From positions 1 to 12,758 of the forward strand of contig DASQIK010000081.1 of assembly GCA_035631615.1 (NCBI GenBank): a DNA stretch of 12,758 bases, in the 5' to 3' direction. The position numbers were made by a program, and so were the translations under genes. The notes under the pieces are model-generated. The model was not told the DNA's origin. It ran no database searches and saw only the letters and a program-made list of their open reading frames with translations. The stretch is from UBA5189 sp035631615. Its GTDB lineage: Bacteria > Chloroflexota > Limnocylindria > Limnocylindrales > CSP1-4. The stretch's first letter is position 1. Each line of letters begins with the position of its first letter. Below, piece by piece: positions 7,708-12,758 of this stretch.

Positions 7708-8148
7708 TCAATCGTCGCCAGCCACTCCTGCGTAGATCGGCGCGGACACCTGCTGCATCAAGCCGAGATCGTCGCGGTGATTCCAGATCTCGGCGACCTT
7801 CGTGTCTCGGAAACGGAACAGGTTGACTCCTGAGAACTCGGCCCGTTTGCCCGTGGGCTGGACGGCTCCCCACGGCCCGGCGAAGGTGCCGGTTGCCGTC
7901 CAGCGAGCGGCGACGAACTCGCCCTCGGCGATCATGATGTCGACTTGCCAGTGGGCATCCGGGAAGGCGGTCCGGAATCCGGCGGCGATGGCTGCCTGGC
8001 CCGCCGGTCCCGGAGGAGCCTCGGTCGGCCGCAGGTCGTGACGGACGTAGTCGTCGTGGAAGACCTCCTGCGCGAACGCGACGTTGCCCCGGTCCCAGAC
8101 CTCTTCGTAGAAGCGCTCGATGAGGAGCTTGTTCTCCCCCTCTGTCAT
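7708..8148 (-). CDS. SnoaL-like ester cyclase family protein
   Basis: Small alpha+beta-barrel protein of the NTF2/SnoaL-like superfamily, 146 residues, the usual length. It opens MTEGENKLLIERFYEEVWDRGN, typical of these proteins. Then come the conserved HDDYVRHD around 31-38, the GFRTAFPDAHWQVDIMIAEGEFVAARWTATGTF core at 58-90, and FSGVNLFRFRDTKVAEIWNHRDDLGLMQQV at 105-134. The ATG at 8148 is fixed by GGAGG seven bases upstream and by homology, although the frame stays open to about 8424. Members include polyketide cyclases and many proteins of unknown substrate; nothing nearby indicates a polyketide pathway, so the substrate is unknown. It is preceded by a possible DinB-like remnant. Confidence 0.85.
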   Translation of the reverse strand: MTEGENKLLIERFYEEVWDRGNVAFAQEVFHDDYVRHDLRPTEAPPGPAGQAAIAAGFRTAFPDAHWQVDIMIAEGEFVAARWTATGTFAGPWGAVQPTGKRAEFSGVNLFRFRDTKVAEIWNHRDDLGLMQQVSAPIYAGVAGDD

Positions 8149-8160
8149 GTCTCCGCCTCC
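8149..8160 (-). promoter_or_regulatory. Ribosome binding site of the SnoaL-like gene
   Basis: On the minus strand GGAGG is followed by seven bases and then the ATG at 8148. It is one of the few strong Shine-Dalgarno sequences in the window, and it decides the start against the longer open frame. Confidence 0.6.
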
Positions 8161-8185
8161 ATGGCGTCTGCGTGGTGGCCGCAGG

Positions 8186-8338
8186 GGATGCGTTTCGCCA
8201 CACCGCGAACTGTCCGATGTGGTCCCGTGCGCCCCAGGCGCCGATGGGCGCGCGGTCAGGGCCGGCTGCCTCGAGGACGGCCTTCTCGTGGCTGAATTGG
8301 ACCTCGAGGAGGCGTCCAATCCGCGTCGTGGCGTCCAC
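8186..8338 (-). pseudogene. Possible remnant of a DinB-like protein (N-terminal fragment)
   Basis: A minus-strand reading frame different from that of the SnoaL-like gene encodes about 50 residues running from VDATTRIGRLLEVQFSH through EKAVLEAAGPDRAP to WGARDHIGQFAVWRNA. The pattern of a helix, then W-x-x-x-D-H-I-x-x-x-A-x-W-R, is that of the first part of DinB/maleylpyruvate-isomerase-like four-helix proteins. The similarity ends where the ribosome binding site of the SnoaL-like gene begins, and there is no room for the remaining helices. A GTG at 8338 could start it but lacks a Shine-Dalgarno. It is best read as a truncated relic; chance resemblance is possible. The rest of the 344-base gap (8149-8492) holds only the ribosome binding site and one copy of the 23-base repeat. 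Confidence 0.3.
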
Positions 8339-8460
8339 GCGGTCAGTATTGGGTTCGCACGAGCTTCCCACAAGGACCACGGCGCATTGCCGATGCGGCA
8401 GCGTGCCACGAATGGCGCCGGCATAGCGTTCCACGGTCACATGTCGTTGTCGGGACTCAG

Positions 8461-8483
8461 TCAGCGTCGCCGAATGTCATGCG
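8461..8483. repeat. Imperfect 23-base direct repeat, copy 1
   Basis: It reads TCAGCGT, three variable bases, CGAATGTCA, one variable base, GCG. It matches the copy at 8943-8965 at 19 of 23 positions. It lies just downstream of the lipoprotein stop. Confidence 0.45.
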
Positions 8484-8492
8484 TGGCTCGCA

Positions 8493-8939
8493 TCAGCCTT
8501 GACCGCTCAGCAGGATGTCGCCCAGAGGGACGGGTGCGGACAACTTGATCCGAACCGCCCTGCCGATTCCGGCGGCCGGGCAGCCGCCGCCGAGCTTCTC
8601 GTGGGTATCCAGACGGAGTCCGTAGCCAGACCCCGAGCGTTGGAACGCGAGCGTCGCGTTGCCGTCGCACAAACCTCCGAGCCATATCGCGACGATCGCG
8701 TTGGGAACCAAGGGATCCAACTTCACCGAGAGAGGCCCGGGGTCCCTGGCGGCCTCCTCGGCTGATTCGATTGCGGTCACGAGGTTCGTCTCGTCGCCCA
8801 ACACGACGGGGAGCGGGTAATCGCCCTCCGGGTTATCTGGCGACGTGTGGAGCAGGGTCGTGCTGAATAGTCGCCCGGTCGGCCCGCCGCATGCCCCGAT
8901 CAACGCCGCGAGACCGAGCACGACTACGAGTCTTCGCAT
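8493..8939 (-). CDS. Putative lipoprotein of unknown function
   Basis: 148 residues from ATG 8939. The start MRRLVVVLGLAALIGAC is a classic lipoprotein signal peptide: two Arg, a hydrophobic stretch, and lipobox LIGAC with the lipidated Cys at residue 17, followed by Gly-Gly. The mature part is predicted to sit on the outer face of the membrane. It contains NLVTAIESAEEAARDPGPL, an IVAIWLGGLCDGNATLAF segment, and a Gly/Cys-containing KLGGGCPAAGIGR region. Its two further Cys could form a disulfide. A GTG immediately upstream (8942) would add one Met. It starts 19 bases after the stop of the membrane protein at 8959-9456, probably co-transcribed. No family was recognised. Confidence 0.72.
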   Translation of the reverse strand: MRRLVVVLGLAALIGACGGPTGRLFSTTLLHTSPDNPEGDYPLPVVLGDETNLVTAIESAEEAARDPGPLSVKLDPLVPNAIVAIWLGGLCDGNATLAFQRSGSGYGLRLDTHEKLGGGCPAAGIGRAVRIKLSAPVPLGDILLSGQG

Positions 8940-8942
8940 CAC

Positions 8943-8965
8943 TCAGCGTGCGCGAATGTCACGCG
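8943..8965. repeat. Imperfect 23-base direct repeat, copy 2
   Basis: Second copy of the repeat at 8461-8483, spanning the stop codon of the upstream membrane protein and ending immediately before the lipoprotein start. On the minus strand both copies contain a start codon (GTG or ATG) followed by ACA TTC and a stop seven codons later. Confidence 0.45.
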
Positions 8966-9456
8966 CCAAGGAGTGCCGGGCTAGCGGCGAAGAGCGCGCA
9001 GCCGATGAGACTGCCGAGCACACTGGCGGCCGCCAATCGGACGTTCCGGCTTGGGCCGACGATCGAATGAGTGAACTGCCGCGCCCAGACCACGGCGATC
9101 AGCACAGCGATCAAGGGCAGCCCGACTGCAAGCGGCGTTACGGAGGCGACCCTGGCGATGACTGCGTCCATTGGCTCAGCAAATACCAGCCACACGAACC
9201 CACCGATGACAGCCAGGCCGAAGGCAGCCAAGGTCGCTCGGCGTTGATGCTCGACCTCGACGATGGCTGACGGTTCGAACACGCGCCGATTGGCGGCTCT
9301 CAAAGCCGGCGCGATCGGGCCGCCCCCGTATACGGCGCTCTCGAGCGTTACTGAGACAGCGGGGTCGGGGTCGAGTCGCTGGCGCGCTCTGCGGTTCCGC
9401 ATTGTCTCGTACGCGTAGTTCGCCACCAGAACCACCATGACGACGGTGGCTAGCAC
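8959..9456 (-). CDS. Four-helix membrane protein of unknown function
   Basis: 165 residues with hydrophobic segments at about 2-17 (N-terminal anchor), 74-93 (ATLAAFGLAVIGGFVWLVFA), 104-125 and 141-163. A soluble stretch at about 18-73 is rich in Arg and contains YGGGPIAPALRAANRRVFEPSAIVEVEHQRRA split across two halves. The start GTG 9456 has AGGA seven bases upstream; the same bases form TAGGAT six bases before the GTG, so it may be leaderless. The in-frame ATG at residue 7 would cut the first helix. The lipoprotein gene follows closely, so the two may be a functional pair. No known family was recognised. Confidence 0.72.
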   Translation of the reverse strand: MLATVVMVVLVANYAYETMRNRRARQRLDPDPAVSVTLESAVYGGGPIAPALRAANRRVFEPSAIVEVEHQRRATLAAFGLAVIGGFVWLVFAEPMDAVIARVASVTPLAVGLPLIAVLIAVVWARQFTHSIVGPSRNVRLAAASVLGSLIGCALFAASPALLGA

Positions 9457-9462
9457 CGCTCG

Positions 9463-9468
9463 ATCCTA
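9463..9468 (-). promoter_or_regulatory. Possible -10 box for a leaderless transcript
   Basis: TAGGAT on the minus strand is followed by six bases and the GTG at 9456, the same arrangement as at 7159-7171 on the other strand. The AGGA inside it could instead serve as a Shine-Dalgarno, so the two readings compete. Confidence 0.3.
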
Positions 9469-9515
9469 CCGGCTCGGGGGCTCATGAATTGGCAGCTTCC
9501 TCAGCGAAGGAGATG

Positions 9516-9817
9516 TCACACGCCTGGAACGGGCGCGCCAAGCCGGCCGACCGAGACGATCTCGATGTCGGCCGAGTCGCCGATTCCGAGTTTGGCGGCG
9601 CTCAGCATCGACTTGCTCACGCCGAGCGCCAGCCGACCGCCCGCGGCGGGCATGACGTTCGAGCCAAAGGCCGCGGCGTTGATCGTGCCTTCCACAGGCT
9701 GCTGGCGCGGGCCGCCGAGTTGCGCGACGTGCGCAGGTGGATGTCGGCTACGGTCAAGCCGCTCGACAGCTCAGGGTTCAAATACCGGATCTTGCCCTGA
9801 AATCGGACCGGCTCCAT
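9516..9817 (-). pseudogene. DUF1905 family gene broken by a frameshift
   Basis: ATG 9817 starts MEPVRFQGKIRYLNPEL followed by SSGLTVADI. The frame then leads into unrelated sequence, but shifting by two bases at about 9738-9739 restores PAHVAQLGGPRQQPVEGTIN, AAAFGSNVMPAAGGRLALGV and SKSMLSAAKLGIGDSADIEI, ending at the TGA at 9516-9518. The joined product of about 99 residues has the DUF1905 layout: V-E-G-T-I-N, an F-x-S-N-V-M-P segment, G-G-R-x-x-L-G-V and a final G-D-x-x-D-I-E-I. These small beta-rich proteins have no assigned activity. The total of 302 bases equals 100 codons plus two, consistent with one small indel. It begins seven bases after xseB. A sequencing or assembly error is an alternative to true decay. 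Confidence 0.75.
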
Positions 9818-9824
9818 CGATCCC

Positions 9825-10115
9825 CTACTCCGTGTCGCGGGCGTTGTCGGGGGTGACGTCGATGGCCTCGAGGGCACCGCCGGCGCGGGCGACCAGCTGC
9901 TGGACCTTCAGCTCGGCCTCGGCGAGCAGCTTCGCGCACCGCTCGTGGAGCGCGACGCCGCGCTCGTAAAGCGCGATCGAGCGCTCGAGCGGCTGGCCCC
10001 CCGCCTCGAGCTCCCCGACGGTCCTCTGGAGCGCGGCGAGGGCGTCGTCGAAGGAGAGGCCGTCGATGGGCGCGTCGGCGCCGTCGATGGCGGCGCGGTC
10101 AGTCGGGTCGGTCAC
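9825..10115 (-). CDS. xseB: Exonuclease VII small subunit
   Basis: Small subunit of exonuclease VII, which with XseA degrades single-stranded DNA from both ends. It is 96 residues, slightly longer than the usual 70-85 because of an acidic N-terminal tail of about 19 residues. The family signature is complete: LSFDDALAALQRTVGELEAG, then QPLERSIALYERGVALHERCAKLLAEAELKVQQL split over two helices, forming the helical hairpin that binds XseA. GTG 10115 overlaps the end of the preceding 49-codon ORF by 17 bases and has GAGGAG four bases upstream. The TAG stop is followed closely by the DUF1905 gene. Translation is probably coupled to the upstream mini-ORF. Confidence 0.93.
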   Translation of the reverse strand: MTDPTDRAAIDGADAPIDGLSFDDALAALQRTVGELEAGGQPLERSIALYERGVALHERCAKLLAEAELKVQQLVARAGGALEAIDVTPDNARDTE

Positions 10116-10248
10116 CGGGCTCCTCTTCGGTCGTCTCGGGGCGGTTGAGGATGTGCGACATCCGCGGCGCGACGACCACGATACCGAACCAGACGCCCCC
10201 GACCGTCGCGATCGCGCCGATCGCGAGCAGGATCACGATGTCGGTCAC
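10099..10248 (-). CDS. 49-residue single-helix membrane protein between xseA and xseB
   Basis: GTG 10248 overlaps the xseA stop as GTGA, and the ORF runs 49 codons to a TGA at 10099-10101, overlapping the xseB start by 17 bases. The product begins VTDIVILLAIGAIATVGGVW and continues FGIVVVAPRMSHILNR, then a tail rich in Glu, Asp and Pro (PETTEEEPGDRPD). A hydrophobic helix spans about residues 3-27, with a short basic stretch and an acidic cytosolic tail. The tight overlaps at both ends and the clean membrane pattern argue that it is translated. No family was recognised. Its location suggests co-expression with exonuclease VII rather than a role in catalysis. It is too short to be picked up by usual length cut-offs. 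Confidence 0.65.
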   Translation of the reverse strand: MTDIVILLAIGAIATVGGVWFGIVVVAPRMSHILNRPETTEEEPGDRPD

Positions 10249-11573
10249 GCGGTGGGCTCGTCGGCGGTCGCCGGGAACTCGCCCCGGGCAACGCGGATTC
10301 GGAGGCGAGATCCGCCGCTCACCTGCGCCGGATCGCGAACGATCGCGTCGTCGATCGACCGGCGCACGATCCCGTAGCCGCGCTCGAGCGTCGCCTGCGG
10401 CCCGAGCACGGTGAGCGCCGCCGCTGCCTCGGCGAGTGCGGCGCCTCGAGCGCCGAGCAGCCTCGACGCGAGATTCGGCAATGCACTGGCGAGCCGCTCC
10501 TCGGCGACCGCCGCGCCCTGGAGCCGCACCCGCAGCGCCCGCGTCGCGCGGTCGAGGAGATCGCCCGCGAGCTGCCGCGAGGCGCCGAGTCGAGCCGACG
10601 GATGGAGCCGCTCGAGCACCCGCCGCTCGGCATCCAGCTCACGCGATGCACCCACGACGGCGCGCGCCCCGGCCACTCGCATCCGCTCGGCCCCTCGCGC
10701 AAGCGCCGATGCGAACTCCGCCCGATCCGGAACGACTACCTCGGCCGCCGCGGTCGGCGTGGCGGCGCGCACGTCCGCCGCGAAATCGGTCAGCGTCACG
10801 TCGACCTCGTGGCCCACCCCGCTCACGACGGGCAGCACGTGGGCGACGACCGCCCGGACGACCCGTTCATCGTTGAACGACCAGAGGTCCTCCATCGAGC
10901 CGCCGCCCCGCGCGAGGATCGTGGCGACCGGCGCCTCGGCTGTTCGACCCGCCTCCGTGAGCAACGCCACGTAGCGCTCGATGCGGCGCATCGCCCGAAC
11001 GATCGACTCGGGCGCGCCCTCGCCCTGGACCTGGCACGCCACCAGGACGACACGCGTCAGCGGCCACCGTCGCGCGATGACCTGGCAGACGTCCTTCCAC
11101 GCCGCGCCAGTCGGCGACGACACGACCGCGACGACCTTCGGGCGCGAGGGGAGCGGCCGCTTCCGCTCGCCGGCGAACAGCCCTTCCGCCGCGAGCTTCG
11201 CCTTGAGCTGCTCGAACCGGATCGCGAGGTCCCCCACCCCACTCGGCTGGATCGAATCGACATAGAGCTGGAGTGCGCCCTGGGCCTCGTAGACGTCGAC
11301 TCGTCCATGCGCGACGACCCTGATCCCGGTCTGCGGCTGGAACGGCGATCGCACCCGTTCGTCGCGGAACCACACGCACTGGAGCTGCGCCCGCTCGTCC
11401 TTCAGCGCGAAGTAGGCATGCCCGGCGCTCGAGATCGTGACCCGTCCGACCTCACCCTCGACCCACAGGTCGCGCAGCTGCTCGTCGGCACGGACCGTGG
11501 TCGCAATCGCCCGCGCCGCCTCGCTGACGCCGAGGATCCGCAGCCCTGCGGTCGGCCCGGCTCCAGGCTCCAT
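10245..11573 (-). CDS. xseA: Exonuclease VII large subunit
   Basis: Catalytic subunit of exonuclease VII, 442 residues, normal length. An N-terminal OB-fold (about 12-108, with LWVEGEVGRVTISSAGHAYF) binds single-stranded DNA. The catalytic domain follows, with VVAVVSSPTGAAWKD at 147-161, the conserved ILARGGGSMEDLWSFNDE at 219-236 and VSGVGHEVDVTLTDFAADVRAATPTAAAE around 250-278. The long Arg/Ala-rich coiled-coil region (about 285-380) is where XseB binds. The end YGIVRR and ARGEFPA correspond to the usual C-terminal beta segment. ATG 11573 directly abuts the efp TAG stop, so the two genes are expected to be co-transcribed. It overlaps the 49-codon ORF by four bases. No unusual residues were seen in the core motifs. 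Confidence 0.96.
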   Translation of the reverse strand: MEPGAGPTAGLRILGVSEAARAIATTVRADEQLRDLWVEGEVGRVTISSAGHAYFALKDERAQLQCVWFRDERVRSPFQPQTGIRVVAHGRVDVYEAQGALQLYVDSIQPSGVGDLAIRFEQLKAKLAAEGLFAGERKRPLPSRPKVVAVVSSPTGAAWKDVCQVIARRWPLTRVVLVACQVQGEGAPESIVRAMRRIERYVALLTEAGRTAEAPVATILARGGGSMEDLWSFNDERVVRAVVAHVLPVVSGVGHEVDVTLTDFAADVRAATPTAAAEVVVPDRAEFASALARGAERMRVAGARAVVGASRELDAERRVLERLHPSARLGASRQLAGDLLDRATRALRVRLQGAAVAEERLASALPNLASRLLGARGAALAEAAAALTVLGPQATLERGYGIVRRSIDDAIVRDPAQVSGGSRLRIRVARGEFPATADEPTA

Positions 11574-12131
11574 CTACAGCCGGGTCTGGTACTCGCCGGT
11601 TCGGGTGTCGACCCGGATCGTGTCGCCCTCGGTGACGAAGAGCGGCACCGCGACGATCAGGCCGGTCTCGGTCGTCGCGGGCTTGCGCGCGCCGGTGGCG
11701 GTGTCGCCGGCGAAGCCGGGCTCGGTCGTCAGCACCTTGAGGTCGACGGTGACCGGGAGCTCGACGCCGATCGTCTCGCCCTGGTAGCTCGTCCGATCGA
11801 GCGTCATGCCGTCCTTGAGATAGCTCGTGGCGCTGCCGAGCTGCTCGCCGCGGAGCATGAACTGGTCGTACGTGTCGGTGTCCATGAAGTGGAAGTCGTC
11901 GCCGTCGCGGTACAGGAACTGGACGGGACGCTGCTCCATCTGGGCGCGCGGCCACTTGGTGCCGGCCTGGAACGAGCGCTCGACGGTCTGCCCGCGCCGG
12001 ACGTTCCGGAGCGTGATCCGGACCTGGGCCGAGCCGCGGCCCATCTTGATGTGGTGGTAGTCGAGGATCTGCCAGAGGTCGCCGTCGAGCTCGATGACGA
12101 CGCCCTTGCGCAGCTCGCCGGTGGAGATCAT
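11574..12131 (-). CDS. efp: Translation elongation factor P
   Basis: EF-P binds the ribosome between the P and E sites and relieves stalling at polyproline stretches. It is 185 residues with the usual three beta domains. The KOW-like domain I is at 1-62 (ISTGELRKGVVIELDGDLWQ), the OB domain II starts at about 65 with QRPVQFLYRDGDDFHFMD, and the C-terminal OB domain carries GLIVAVPLFVTEGDTIRVDTRTGEY. The domain I loop is KMGRG at 29-33, so the tip residue normally modified (Lys34 in E. coli numbering) is Arg32 here, and the usual Pro before Gly is Met. ATG 12131 is the obvious start; GGAG lies about ten bases upstream. The 107-base gap to the peptidase could hold a promoter. Confidence 0.97.
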   Translation of the reverse strand: MISTGELRKGVVIELDGDLWQILDYHHIKMGRGSAQVRITLRNVRRGQTVERSFQAGTKWPRAQMEQRPVQFLYRDGDDFHFMDTDTYDQFMLRGEQLGSATSYLKDGMTLDRTSYQGETIGVELPVTVDLKVLTTEPGFAGDTATGARKPATTETGLIVAVPLFVTEGDTIRVDTRTGEYQTRL

Positions 12132-12238
12132 GTCTCTCGGGCTCCCTCAGGAGGCGCGGCGCGGGGCATGGCTGGCCGCGGGATCCGTAGCTTCTGACGC
12201 TCGCGATCGTACCAAAGCCGGCCGGCGACCCGGACGCG

Positions 12239-12758
12239 TCAGACGACGACGATCCCGCGCGGGAACCGCGTGAGGAGCTCGACGCGGCCGGCCGCCGGAT
12301 CGAACGCGACCAGATCCTCGATCCGGACACCGGTCTCGCCCGGCAGGTACACGCCCGGCTCGACCGAGAACACCGGCGGCGCCGGGAGCGGGCGTGCGGG
12401 GGCCGTCCGGGACAGCCTCGGCTCCTCGTGGGTCGCCAGCCCGATCCCGTGCCCGGTCCCGTGCCCGAAGTGCGCGCCGTGTCCCGCCGCCTCGATGACC
12501 TCCCGCGCCGCCTCGTCAACGGCTCGGCCCGAGGGCACGTCGCCGGGAGCCGCGGCGCGAAGGGTCTCGAAGGCCGCCTGCTGCGCACGTGCGACCACGA
12601 GGTAGACCTCGAGGTCGCGGAGCGCGGGCTCGCCGACGAACAGCGTCCGGGTCATATCGCTCCGGTAGCCGCCGACCTGCGCGCCGAAGTCGAAGAGCAG
12701 CACCTGCCCGGGCTCGATGCGGCGGTCGCCCGGCGACCCGTGCGGCAGCGCGGCCTCA
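12239..12758 (-). CDS. M24 family metallopeptidase (Xaa-Pro peptidase type), 5' end beyond window
   Basis: C-terminal 'pita-bread' catalytic domain of a Xaa-Pro aminopeptidase/prolidase-like enzyme, which removes residues next to proline in a two-metal-dependent way. About 172 codons are visible. All five expected metal ligands are present: Asp in LLFDFGAQ, Asp in YRSDMTRT, His in GTGHGIGLATHE, Glu in FSVEPGVYLPG and Glu in VRIEDLV. The PHGSPGDRRIEPGQ before the first ligand is typical of PepP/PepQ-like proteins. The N-terminal domain lies outside the window, so PepP versus PepQ cannot be decided. A peptidase of this kind next to efp is a widespread arrangement, for instance in Bacillus. The stop is 107 bases upstream of efp. 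Confidence 0.92.
   Translation of the reverse strand, partial: EAALPHGSPGDRRIEPGQVLLFDFGAQVGGYRSDMTRTLFVGEPALRDLEVYLVVARAQQAAFETLRAAAPGDVPSGRAVDEAAREVIEAAGHGAHFGHGTGHGIGLATHEEPRLSRTAPARPLPAPPVFSVEPGVYLPGETGVRIEDLVAFDPAAGRVELLTRFPRGIVVV

Noticed and set aside
8149..8424. N-terminal extension of the SnoaL-like protein by 92 residues
   Set aside because: The extension is Arg/Pro/Ser-rich without homology, and GGAGG directly before ATG 8148 marks the true start.
10602..12197. Plus-strand open frame of 531 codons
   Set aside because: Antisense to xseA and efp; no motif, and both real genes account for the region.

Overview
The window is strongly GC-rich bacterial DNA. Nearly all coding is on the minus strand. 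Family content and gene order (M24 peptidase, efp, xseA, xseB ... dxs, tlyA, nadK, recN, xerD) match the conserved chromosomal cluster seen with variations in Firmicutes, Actinobacteria and Chloroflexota. The GC content, the EF-P loop KMGRG and frequent GTG starts make me favour an uncultured Chloroflexota or a related actinobacterium-like soil lineage. That placement is inference.

Read along the minus strand, the window opens with the 3' part of a proline-peptidase-type M24 metallopeptidase (cut by the window end at 12758). Next come efp (translation elongation factor P), xseA and xseB (exonuclease VII). A 49-codon membrane ORF is tucked between xseA and xseB, overlapping both. From 9817 down to about 6840 the housekeeping order is interrupted by a patch of small poorly characterised genes: a frameshifted DUF1905 gene, a four-helix membrane protein, a lipoprotein, a fragment resembling the N-terminus of a DinB-type protein, a SnoaL-like ester cyclase, one plus-strand membrane protein and a 54-residue membrane protein. 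In many genomes this spot (between xseB and dxs) holds ispA; it is not present here.

From 6535 down to 1 the cluster resumes: dxs (isoprenoid precursor synthesis), tlyA (rRNA 2'-O-methyltransferase), nadK (NADP supply), recN (double-strand break repair) and a Xer tyrosine recombinase cut by the window start. Spacing is tight (tlyA/nadK share ATGA, nadK-recN 10 bases, recN-xer 22 bases), which suggests a single transcription unit downstream of dxs.

I see no CRISPR array, phage, transposase, tRNA or rRNA. No convincing new multi-gene system is visible. The most interesting points are the coupled mini-ORF inside the exonuclease VII operon, the accessory patch with its broken DUF1905 gene and a 23-base imperfect repeat flanking the lipoprotein gene, two candidate leaderless promoters, and several sequence departures in Dxs, RecN and EF-P.
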